NCBI GenBank assembly: GCA_050330975.1
Contig: JBHJHK010000230.1
Span: 1 to 25,836, forward strand
Direction: 5' to 3'
DNA from: JBHJHK01 sp050330975
GTDB taxonomy: Bacteria > Pseudomonadota > Gammaproteobacteria > Competibacterales > Competibacteraceae
DNA: 25,836 nt
Shown in pieces: positions 8,261 to 14,711 of the stretch (positions are counted from its first letter, which is position 1; every line of letters begins with the position of its first letter). The position numbers and the translations under genes were made by a program. Under the pieces are notes generated by a model. It saw only the letters and a program-made list of their open reading frames with translations. It ran no database searches and was not told the DNA's origin.

Positions 8261-8985
8261 CCGAAGTACACTACGACGCCCTGGGCCAGCCGGTGGGTTT
8301 TCCCGTGGAGGCTTGGCGCGGCAGTGAGCCCCCGCCCCGCGCCCCCATGGTGGGGTACCGCTGTCGCCTCGAGCCATTGGATGTCGAGCGCCACGCCCAA
8401 GACCTCTTTACCGCCTATGGCCAAGACGTCGAAGGGCGAGGGTGGACTTACCTGCCCTACGGCCCCTTCGCCACCTTGGCCGATTACCGCAGCTGGCTTG
8501 AGGGGGCCTGCCGAGAAGACGACCCCTTGTTCTTCGCCATCGTCGACGGTGCCATGGGCAGAGCCTTGGGCGTGGCGAGTTATCTGCGCATCACCCCTGG
8601 AGCGGGAACGATTGAAGTGGGCCACCTCAACTACGCCCCGGCCCTCCAGCGCACGCCCCTGGCGACAGAAGCCATGTATTTGATGATGCGGCGGGTCTTT
8701 GACGAGTTGGGCTACCGCCGCTACGAGTGGAAGTGCGACGCCCTCAACGCCGCCTCACGGCGGGCCGCCGAGCGGCTGGGGTTTGTCTTTGAGGGGCTGT
8801 TTCGCCAGGCGACGGTGTACAAGGGCCGCAACCGGGACACGGCCTGGTTTTCCATCGTCGACGGCGAATGGCCGGGGGTCAAATGCGCCCTGGAGGCCTG
8901 GTTGGCGCCGGAGAATTTTACCCCCGAGGGTCGACAGCGCTGGAGGCTTGGGGAGTTGCTCCAGGAGAAGCGGGCGGGGCGTTGA
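8257..8985 (+). CDS. GNAT-family N-acetyltransferase (RimJ/RimL-like)
   Basis: A 242-aa protein coupled by ATGA to the MipA gene. The N-terminus (LEPLDVERHAQDLFTAYG), the central VASYLRITPGAGTIEVGHLNYAP and LQRTPLATEAMYLMMRRVFDELGYRRYEWKCDALNAASRRAAERLGFVFEG are the classical RimJ/RimL-like GNAT blocks. These include the acetyl-CoA pyrophosphate region and the NxxSxxxxxxxGF segment. Relatives acetylate amino groups of protein N-termini, amino acids or small molecules; the substrate is not predictable. Coupling to an outer-membrane gene suggests co-expression only. Confidence 0.87.
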   Translation: MTEVHYDALGQPVGFPVEAWRGSEPPPRAPMVGYRCRLEPLDVERHAQDLFTAYGQDVEGRGWTYLPYGPFATLADYRSWLEGACREDDPLFFAIVDGAMGRALGVASYLRITPGAGTIEVGHLNYAPALQRTPLATEAMYLMMRRVFDELGYRRYEWKCDALNAASRRAAERLGFVFEGLFRQATVYKGRNRDTAWFSIVDGEWPGVKCALEAWLAPENFTPEGRQRWRLGELLQEKRAGR

Positions 8986-9066
8986 GGGCGTGCCCCAACC
9001 CGGGGCAATAGCCCGGGCGCCCGCGGCCAGACCGGCCCCGCCCTTGCCGCCGTAAGCCCTGGGACC

Positions 9067-9483
9067 CTAGCTGGCTTTCTCCAGCGCCTGGCTGATTTTC
9101 TCCGCCAGCTCCGCTTCGCTGAGCTCCTTGGTCAACCGATCGAGGATGGCGTTGTCGTCGGCGTCGATCAACAGCATAAAGCCGGTCTTGGGGGCGTGCT
9201 CGGCGAACACGGCCTCCACCCCCATGGCGCTGCTGAACAGCGTCGATTGCTCCACGGTGAACTCGTCGGTCATATCCACCTGGGTAAACAGCACCGGCTG
9301 GCCGGAGAATTGGGGCTTGACGGCGCTGAGCTTGGGGTCGAGGACCTTACAAGAGCCACACCAGTCGGCGTAGAACAACAGGCCGATGACTTCAGGTGGC
9401 GTCGAGGGGGTATCGGACTCGGCTTGGGCGCTGAAAACGGGACTTGCGACCAACAACGACAACAGCAACACGAGCTGTTTCAT
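9067..9483 (-). CDS. Exported thioredoxin-like protein
   Basis: A 138-aa protein with ATG at 9483 and ribosome site GGAG. A Sec signal peptide (MKQLVLLLSLLVASPVFSAQA) places it in the periplasm. The redox motif is YADWCGSCKVLDP (Cys42, Cys45) after the first core strand, and later strands (VLFTQVDMTDEF, TGFMLLIDADDNAILDRL) fit a thioredoxin fold. It is shorter than DsbA and closer to TlpA-like or thioredoxin-only proteins, so it probably reduces or oxidises a periplasmic partner. A longer frame upstream is not supported, since the signal peptide marks the start. Confidence 0.85.
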   Translation of the reverse strand: MKQLVLLLSLLVASPVFSAQAESDTPSTPPEVIGLLFYADWCGSCKVLDPKLSAVKPQFSGQPVLFTQVDMTDEFTVEQSTLFSSAMGVEAVFAEHAPKTGFMLLIDADDNAILDRLTKELSEAELAEKISQALEKAS

Positions 9484-9658
9484 GGTAACGCTCCGCTGGG
9501 TAGTGGGGTGTGGCCGATGACATGGATGGAATGGGATGGAATGGCATCGATGGGTTGGGTCCAAGGCCTGGGGCCAAAAACCCAACCCAATACCCAGTAC
9601 GAAGCACTTCCCGGGATGATTGCGAGATGACGGTTTTGTCATGTTCTGGGAAACCGTC
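9484..9658. repeat. Spacer with short GATGGAAT tandem repeats
   Basis: A 175-nt non-coding gap between ptsP (minus) and the thioredoxin gene (minus). Around 9522-9554 the plus strand repeats GGATGGAATG / GGATGGAATGG, then GCATCGATGGG: a short degenerate tandem array. It probably also holds the thioredoxin promoter, but no convincing -35/-10 pair was found. Confidence 0.4.
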
Positions 9659-11926
9659 TCACTTCCCCGCCCGGATCAAGCCCCCCAAGCCGTACTCGTC
9701 CAACACGGCGCTGAGCTTGGCCCGCACCGGGGGGGCGTCGCAGGCGGCCAAGGCCTCGGCCAGCAGCTCCTTGGTGCGGGCCAGGGGCACGGTGCGCACC
9801 GCCCACTTCACCTTGAGGAGGTTGCCCAAGCTCATGCTGAGGCTGTCCACCCCCATGGCGGTGAGGAGCAACGCCGCCACCGGGTCGCCGGCCATCTCGC
9901 CACACACCCCCACCGGGCGCCCGGCGGCGTGGGCCCCCTTGACCACGTGGTAGATGGCCTGGAGCACCGCCGGGTGGAGGCCGTCGTAGAGCTTGGCCAC
10001 CCGGGCGTTGTTGCGGTCCACGGCCAACAGGTACTGGGTGAGGTCGTTGCTCCCCACGGAGATAAAGTCCACTCGGGGGGCGAAGTGCTCGATTAGGTAG
10101 GCCGTGGAGGGCACCTCCACCATAATCCCCACCTTGGGGTAGGGCACCGTGAGGCCGTCTTCGCGCAATTCGTCGTGGGCTTGCCCCAGGGTGGCCAACG
10201 CCTCGTCCAACTCCCCCAACGAGGCGATCATGGGAAACATGATGGCCAAATTGGCGAGTTCGGCCCCGGCCTTGAGCATGGCCCGCAACTGGGTTTTGAA
10301 GATATCCGGTTGGTCCAGGGAAACCCGAATCCCCCGCCAGCCCAAAAATGGGTTTTGCTCGTCGATGGGAAAATACGACAACGGTTTATCGCCGCCGACA
10401 TCCAGGGTGCGCAGTACCACCGGGCGGGGATCCATGGCTTTGAGGACCCGGCGGTAGATCTCGGTCTGGTCGTCCTCGCTGGGGAAGCGGTCCCGGAGGA
10501 AAAAGTGCAGTTCCGAGCGGTACAGCCCCACCCCCTCGGCGCCGCTGTCCCGGGCGGCGGCGATGTCGGCGGCCAGCCCCGAGTTGGTGTGGAGGGCCAC
10601 CCGGTGGCCGTCGGGGGTCTCGGCGGGGAGATCCTTGAGGTCTTGGAGGTGGCGGGACAACTCGGCGTCTTCGGCGGCCAGGCGCTGGTACTCCTGGCGC
10701 AAAGCCAGCCCCGGGCGGATGCACACCCGGGCGGAATAGCCATCCACCACCACCTCCCGGCCGTGGAGGCGCTCCAAGGGGGCGTCGTTGAGGCCAAACA
10801 CCGCCGGAATCCCCATGCCCCGGGCCAGCAGCGCCAGGTGGGACGCCCCGGTGCCGCGGATGGACACCACCCCCGCCAGCTTGTCGGGGTCGACTTCCAA
10901 AAACTGGGATACGGTGATCTCGACCCCCATGAGCACCGTACGGGACGGATAGGCCCGGGGTTGATCGTCGTCGACCTGGAGCAGCCGCTTCAACAGCCGC
11001 TGCCCCAGGTCGCGGATGTCCGCCGCCCGCCCCTGGAGGTAGGGATCTTCCATCTCTTCGAAGGCGTTGGCGTATTCCAACACCGTGGTGCGCAAGGCCG
11101 CCGGCGCCCAGTGGCCGGCCTCGATGCGGGTCACGGTGCCGTTGATCAAGCTATCGCTGCTGAGCAACAAGGCGTAGGCGTCGAACAGGGCGCGATCTCC
11201 GGGGGACAACATCCGCCCCATGCGCTCCCCCAGCCGCTTGAGCTCTGCCATCTCCACGGCCACCGCCTGGCGAAAGCGCGCCACCTCGAGTTGGGGGTCG
11301 TCGAGGATTTTGTCGGGTACTGCCTCCAGCTGGGCATCGGGGAACAACACCACCGCCTCGCCGATGCCGATACCCCTGGCGCTGGCGACCCCGTCGAGGA
11401 ATAGGGTCCCCGCCAAGGTATTGCTGTCCAGGCGATCCAAGCTCTCGCGGATCTCCGCTTGGCTGATGGAGGCCGCCAGCTGGGCGGCCAGGGTGGCCAA
11501 AAACGATTCTTCGTCGCCGGTGAAGCGCCGGGCTCGGCGCTGCTGGGCCACCAGCACCCCGAGGATCTTGCGCCGGCGGACGATGGGGACCCCCAAAAAG
11601 CCGTGGAACGGCGCCTCGCCGACACTGGCGACAAAGTAAAACTGGGCGTGTTCTTGGGCATCTTGGAGGTTGACGGGCTCGGCCCGGCTGGCCACCAGGC
11701 CAATGAGGCCCCGACTGGCGGTGAGGCGCACCTTGCCCACGGCGCTGCGGCGCAGGCCGTCGGTGGCCATGAGGACGTAGTCGTCGGTCTCGGGATCGGC
11801 CAAATACACCGAGCAGACGTCGCAACCTAGGGCGAGTTTGACCCGTTCGACGATGAGGCGCAGGGCATCATCCAGGCTGGCGGCCGAATTGACCTCCTGG
11901 ACGATGCGGCTCAGGGAGTCCAGCAT
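9659..11926 (-). CDS. ptsP: Phosphoenolpyruvate-protein phosphotransferase PtsP (EI-Ntr)
   Basis: A 755-aa protein, close to the ~748 aa of E. coli PtsP. The N-terminal GAF domain spans about 1-160 (LALGCDVCSVYLADPETDDYVLMATDGL..., GFLGVPIVRRRKILGVLV). The EI domain follows, with phosphohistidine His363 in RGTGASHLALLARGMGIP. The C-terminal PEP-binding barrel has GVGLYRSELHFF, RTLDVGGDKPLSYF, DFISVGSNDLTQYLLAVDRNN and GVCGEMAGDP. PtsP takes phosphate from PEP and passes it to NPr and EIIA-Ntr, a regulatory rather than sugar-transporting chain; the GAF domain senses glutamine in studied species. The ATG at 11926 overlaps the rppH end by 16 nt, the same gene pair as in E. coli. The much longer open frame upstream is the shadow of rppH. 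Confidence 0.96.
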   Translation of the reverse strand: MLDSLSRIVQEVNSAASLDDALRLIVERVKLALGCDVCSVYLADPETDDYVLMATDGLRRSAVGKVRLTASRGLIGLVASRAEPVNLQDAQEHAQFYFVASVGEAPFHGFLGVPIVRRRKILGVLVAQQRRARRFTGDEESFLATLAAQLAASISQAEIRESLDRLDSNTLAGTLFLDGVASARGIGIGEAVVLFPDAQLEAVPDKILDDPQLEVARFRQAVAVEMAELKRLGERMGRMLSPGDRALFDAYALLLSSDSLINGTVTRIEAGHWAPAALRTTVLEYANAFEEMEDPYLQGRAADIRDLGQRLLKRLLQVDDDQPRAYPSRTVLMGVEITVSQFLEVDPDKLAGVVSIRGTGASHLALLARGMGIPAVFGLNDAPLERLHGREVVVDGYSARVCIRPGLALRQEYQRLAAEDAELSRHLQDLKDLPAETPDGHRVALHTNSGLAADIAAARDSGAEGVGLYRSELHFFLRDRFPSEDDQTEIYRRVLKAMDPRPVVLRTLDVGGDKPLSYFPIDEQNPFLGWRGIRVSLDQPDIFKTQLRAMLKAGAELANLAIMFPMIASLGELDEALATLGQAHDELREDGLTVPYPKVGIMVEVPSTAYLIEHFAPRVDFISVGSNDLTQYLLAVDRNNARVAKLYDGLHPAVLQAIYHVVKGAHAAGRPVGVCGEMAGDPVAALLLTAMGVDSLSMSLGNLLKVKWAVRTVPLARTKELLAEALAACDAPPVRAKLSAVLDEYGLGGLIRAGK

Positions 11927-12480
11927 CGCCGCGGATCTTGGGCGCGGCGCGGGGCGGCATTGCGCCGGGGCCGCGAACGCGGCAGTTTCAACGGGGGAAT
12001 GGGTTGGTCGCAGAACAAGAGCGGGGCCAATTCTCGCAGGGCACACAGGTAAACCCGGCGCTTGAAGGGCACCACGGCCTGGAGGGGGTACCAGTAGTCC
12101 ACCCAGCGCCAGCTGTCGAATTCGGGGCGGTCGCAGTTGTCCAGCTTGACGTCCCCTTCCTCGCAGACCATGCGCAACAAAAACCAAATTTGCTTTTGGC
12201 CGATGCAGGTGGGTTTGCTGTCCCGGCGGATCAGGTGTTTGGGGAGACGGTAGTGCAACCAACCACTGGTGCGGCCCATGACATGTACATGGCAAGGCCT
12301 GAGCCCCACCTCTTCGAAGAGCTCGCGGTACATGGCATCGAGTTCGGTCTCCCCGCGGTGGATGCCTCCTTGGGGAAACTGCCAGGAGCGCTGGCGGATG
12401 CGCTTGGCCCACAGCAAGCGCTTGTCCGCGTTGCACAAAATGATGCCGACGTTTTGTCTAAATCCCTCCGAGTCGATCAC
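11911..12480 (-). CDS. rppH: RNA 5'-pyrophosphohydrolase RppH
   Basis: A 189-aa Nudix enzyme. The GTG start at 12480 gives VIDSEGFRQNVGIILCN, matching the family's usual MIDxDGFRPNVGIIL. The Nudix box is GGIHRGETELDAMYRELFEEVGL (about 38-60) with all catalytic Glu residues. QIWFLLRMV and PEFDSWRWVDYWYPLQAVVPFKRRVY are the downstream RppH blocks. The enzyme removes pyrophosphate from mRNA 5' ends and so starts RNase E-dependent decay in the cytoplasm. The C-terminal ~30 residues are Pro/Arg-rich and overlap the ptsP start. It is first in the rppH-ptsP operon. Confidence 0.96.
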   Translation of the reverse strand: MIDSEGFRQNVGIILCNADKRLLWAKRIRQRSWQFPQGGIHRGETELDAMYRELFEEVGLRPCHVHVMGRTSGWLHYRLPKHLIRRDSKPTCIGQKQIWFLLRMVCEEGDVKLDNCDRPEFDSWRWVDYWYPLQAVVPFKRRVYLCALRELAPLLFCDQPIPPLKLPRSRPRRNAAPRRAQDPRRCWTP

Positions 12481-12783
12481 GTCGCACCTGCTTGGTCAGC
12501 AAAACTTTTCCAGAACCTCGTTCCAAAAGCTTTTTCAAGCCCTTCCAGAACTTTCTACTATCTTTTTACTACCGTTCTTTCCCACCGCTACCATTCTTCC
12601 ACAAGAACCGCCCGGGCGCTACGTCTGCGATGGAGGAGGTGGGATTCACCCCCTCTTGGGCTTTGTGCTACGGTGGCAAAGTCTGTGCCTTGCCGCTCGC
12701 CGCGAAATGCTCTGTGCTCACCCGCGAAGTCGCCGCCTGGGAAGCCGTCACCCACCAAGCCGTCACCCACGAAATTTCCAGTC
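12481..12783. promoter_or_regulatory. Divergent rppH / aroF control region with repeats
   Basis: A 303-nt AT-richer gap. On the plus strand TTTCAA (12533-12538) and TACTAT (12556-12561) are separated by 17 nt, a candidate aroF promoter. TTCCAGAAC occurs twice as a direct repeat (12508-12516 and 12543-12551). Just before the aroF start a 15-bp tandem, AAGCCGTCACCCACC, is repeated with one mismatch (12742-12756, 12757-12771). No leader peptide or attenuator hairpin with a T-run was found. The aroF ATG lacks a good ribosome site. Confidence 0.4.
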
Positions 12784-13851
12784 ATGAACGAAAGCACTTA
12801 CAACGTCAACGTTGTCGCCCAAGAACTCCTCCCCACCCCGTTGGCCATCAAGGAGGAGTTGCCCCTCACCAGTCGCGCCGAGGCCACGGTGGTCCGGGGC
12901 CGCGAGACCATCCAGGCCATTTTGGAGCGCCGCGATCCGCGGTTGTTGGTGGTGGTCGGTCCCTGCTCCATCCACGATTTGGCCGCCGCTAGGGATTACG
13001 CTGAGCGGCTCCTGGGGCTGGCCAAGGCGGTGGAAAACGAGTTGTTCTTGGTGATGCGGGTGTACTTTGAAAAGCCCCGCACCACCGTGGGTTGGAAGGG
13101 GTTTGTCAACGATCCCCGCCTCGACGACTCCTTCCACATCGAAGAAGGCTTGCGCCAAGCGCGGAAGTTGCTCATGGAGTTGGCGGAGATGGGCCTGGCC
13201 ACGGGCACTGAGGCGTTGGATCCCATTTGCCCCCAGTACTTGGGGGATTTGGTGAGCTGGACGGCCATCGGCGCCCGGACCACGGAGTCCCAGACCCACC
13301 GGGAGATGGCCAGTGGTCTGTCGTCGCCCGTGGGGTTTAAAAACGGCACCGACGGCAGTTTGGACGTGGCCATCAACGCCCTCCAGTCGGTGTCCCACCC
13401 CCACAGTTTCCTGGGCATCAGCCAGGACGGGCGGTGTGCCGTGGTCCGCACCAAGGGCAATCCCCACGGCCACGTGGTGTTGCGGGGGGGCGGCGGCAAA
13501 CCCAACTACGATTCGGTGTCGGTGGCCCTGTGCGAACAGGCCCTGGCCAAGAAGGGGCTGCCGGTCAATTTGATGGTGGATTGCAGCCACGGCAATTCCA
13601 ACAAAGACCCCAAACTCCAGCCCTTGGTGTTCGCCGACTGCGTCCATCAAATCGTCGAGGGCACCCGCTCCATCGTCGGCATGATGGTGGAGAGCCACAT
13701 CGGCTGGGGTAACCAAGCCCTCAAGGGGGACCCCGCCGCCCTGGAGTACGGGGTTTCCATCACCGACGCTTGCATCGACTGGCCCACCACTGATTCCCTA
13801 TTGCAGGAGTCGGCGGCCAAGTTGCGCGACGCGCTGTCCCGGCGGAACTAG
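12784..13851 (+). CDS. aroF: 3-deoxy-7-phosphoheptulonate (DAHP) synthase, class I, AroF-like
   Basis: A 355-aa enzyme, the usual length. It condenses PEP and erythrose 4-phosphate in the first step of the shikimate pathway. Conserved blocks are LLVVVGPCSIHDLAAA, VMRVYFEKPRTTVGWKGFVNDP, TGTEALDPICPQYLGDLVSWTAIGARTTESQTHREMASGLSSPVGFKNGTDGSL, VDCSHGNSNKD and MVESHIGWGNQ. The run EALDP...PQYLGDL...SQTHREMASGLS is closer to E. coli AroF (tyrosine-sensitive) than AroG or AroH, so the isoform name is a guess. The ATG at 12784 was chosen over the long in-frame extension because family homology starts at MNESTYNV. Confidence 0.95.
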   Translation: MNESTYNVNVVAQELLPTPLAIKEELPLTSRAEATVVRGRETIQAILERRDPRLLVVVGPCSIHDLAAARDYAERLLGLAKAVENELFLVMRVYFEKPRTTVGWKGFVNDPRLDDSFHIEEGLRQARKLLMELAEMGLATGTEALDPICPQYLGDLVSWTAIGARTTESQTHREMASGLSSPVGFKNGTDGSLDVAINALQSVSHPHSFLGISQDGRCAVVRTKGNPHGHVVLRGGGGKPNYDSVSVALCEQALAKKGLPVNLMVDCSHGNSNKDPKLQPLVFADCVHQIVEGTRSIVGMMVESHIGWGNQALKGDPAALEYGVSITDACIDWPTTDSLLQESAAKLRDALSRRN

Positions 13852-14003
13852 CCCGCCAGGGTCTGGCCGGGAGCGACCACTAGTTGGGCGCCATTGAGGG
13901 TCAGATCCCCAGAAGAGCCGGCCAAAAAACCAAAGCTCGCCGGGTCGGCGACGGTGAGCTGGGGAGCGATGGCCAAATCGCTGGGGAGCGACCGCCGTCC
14001 ATG
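13848..14003 (-). pseudogene. Remnant resembling a filamentous-haemagglutinin/TPS-type exoprotein
   Basis: A minus-strand frame ends in a stop overlapping the aroF stop. It reads LPSDLAIAPQLTVADPASFGFLAGSSGDLTLNGAQLVVAPGQTLAG then stop. This resembles the part of two-partner-secretion exoproteins that reads 'ADP-AFGFL--------G--L-VAPGQTLSLVGG' and follows the haemagglutination-activity domain. No start codon, signal peptide or upstream conserved part was seen, so it is a short relic. It marks the left edge of the Y RNA island and suggests past rearrangement. The call is from memory of the family motif. Confidence 0.42.
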
Positions 14004-14060
14004 GAGGGGTGGCGCCCAAGGGTACTCAATGGGGGAGCCACGGAAAATCCGTAAAAGCCC

Positions 14061-14094
14061 AAAAAAAACCCCACCCCCCTTTGGAGGGGTGAGG
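14061..14094 (-). terminator. Rho-independent terminator after Y RNA 1
   Basis: On the minus strand an 11-bp stem (CCTCACCCCTC pairing with GGGGGGTGGGG, a few G-T pairs), a 4-nt loop, then eight T. It lies about 65 nt beyond the closing stem of Y RNA 1. A small hairpin (CCATCG-ACAAAG-CGATGG) sits in between. Confidence 0.9.
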
Positions 14095-14159
14095 TCTTGA
14101 GTCGTGTTTGAAGATTAATCACCGTTGCCATCGCTTTGTCGATGGTCTTTACTGTTGAA

Positions 14160-14318
14160 TTTGCCCCACACAAGTCGCATCGGCTTTAATATACACCCTG
14201 CTCTACCTAACTGAGCTACCGACCCATAGTGGCGGGCCGGGGAGGATTTGAACCTCCGACCTGGGGATTCAGCAATCCACAGCATATGTAAGCCCATTCT
14301 GTTGGGGTGCGGGACAAA
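14160..14318 (-). ncRNA. Y RNA 1 (YrlA-like), permuted tRNA-like domain
   Basis: About 159 nt. The two ends pair (TTTGTCCCGCAC with GTGTGGGGCAAA, 12 bp including G-T). Inside, in order on the minus strand: a T-arm GGAGG-TTCAAAT-CCTCC (14241-14257), the 3' acceptor strand CCGGCCC, an 8-nt loop GCCACTAT, the 5' acceptor strand GGGTCGG, then TA and a D-arm GCTC-AGTTAGGTA-GAGC (14200-14216). The acceptor strands make 7 pairs (one G-T), so a tRNA body is present with its 3' half first. The acceptor is even followed by G-CCA. The anticodon arm is replaced by the closing stem. Shared single-strand/internal-loop motifs are ATGGGCTTACAT on the 5' side and GCCGATGCGACTTG on the 3' side. A canonical tRNA is excluded by the order. 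Family assignment rests on architecture and the neighbouring Ro-like gene. Confidence 0.8.
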
Positions 14319-14333
14319 ACTGTTAGCGGGTTG

Positions 14334-14491
14334 GAAAACCCGCCACTGAGAAATCTGAAACAGGTGCTTGATCTTGCCCTGTGCTAATGAATAAGTGTTT
14401 GATTTAAATGAAGATTACTTGTTTGCTAGTCGCAGTTACTGCAAAAGCTCTGCGGGCTCAAGCGCCTTGTGTTTCAAATGTCTCAGTGCGT
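14334..14491 (-). ncRNA. Structured leader RNA A upstream of Y RNA 1
   Basis: Begins at the predicted start 14491 with ACGCACTGA. Its 5' CACTGAGA pairs with TCTCAGTG about 150 nt later (8 bp). Going inward, GAAAC/GTTTC, GCTTGA/TCAAGC and GCCC/GGGC also pair, and GCAG-TAA-CTGC forms a small hairpin: an imperfect rod-like RNA. It is followed by GGCGGGTTTTCCAACCCGC, a weakened version of the terminator found in unit B. No open frame of note. It could be a separate small RNA or a leader/attenuator for Y RNA 1. Confidence 0.45.
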
Positions 14492-14497
14492 GTGTAA

Positions 14498-14563
14498 ACT
14501 ATAAATAAATGCTAGAAATTGGGCAATACTCAAAGCAATGAAAATCGATGAATTTTTTGTGAC
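14498..14563 (-). promoter_or_regulatory. Promoter A with 22-bp conserved upstream box
   Basis: On the minus strand: -10 TATAGT (14498-14503), candidate -35 TTGCCC 17 nt upstream, predicted start about 14491. A 22-bp box, positions 14542-14563, begins GTCACAAAAAATTCATCGAT on the minus strand. It lies exactly 38 nt before the -10, about -51 to -72. The box and spacing are identical in promoter B near 17.7 kb. The A-rich core could act as an UP element or the box as an activator site. Confidence 0.65.
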
Positions 14564-14657
14564 ACTTGGTTTGAGTTAAAGATATAAAACGCGTCTTCCC
14601 TTTTGCTTCGATGGCCTCTGCCGTGAAAAGCGACATCACTGTTGGAAACGGTCAATA

Positions 14658-14695
14658 CTCACACCCCGGAGGATAAAATCCCACCGGGGTGCGAG
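14658..14695 (-). terminator. Hairpin downstream of the Ro-like gene
   Basis: A 12-bp perfect stem with one G-T (minus CTCGCACCCCGG pairing with CCGGGGTGTGAG) plus an inner GGAT/ATCC helix. It starts about 16 nt after the Ro stop codon. No clear T-run follows, so it may stabilise the 3' end or act as a weak or Rho-assisted terminator. It separates the Ro gene from promoter A. Confidence 0.6.
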
Positions 14696-14711
14696 GGTTG
14701 GGTTTGAGTTT

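Noticed and set aside
8995..9025. GGGC-AATA-GCCC hairpin as terminator after the GNAT gene
   Set aside because: Only four clean pairs and no T-run.
9659..12436. 925-aa version of PtsP
   Set aside because: The N-terminal extension is the rppH gene read in another frame; the GAF domain begins at MLDSLSRIV.
11938..13851. 637-aa version of the DAHP synthase
   Set aside because: The extra N-terminus is antisense to rppH and spacer; family similarity starts at 12784.
14200..14257. Ordinary tRNA genes at the three tRNA-like sites
   Set aside because: The T-arm half precedes the D-arm half on the minus strand, and the anticodon arm is replaced by the closing stem, so no standard tRNA can be made; the same holds near 16.8 and 17.3 kb.
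14160..14318. Permuted two-piece tmRNA
   Set aside because: The D-arm is a full canonical tRNA D-arm, there is no tag-peptide frame, and three copies occur beside a Ro-like gene.
14334..14491. 6S RNA for leader A
   Set aside because: Length and rod shape fit, but no recognisable 6S central bubble and no neighbouring ygfA-type gene; the shared promoter ties it to the Y RNA units.
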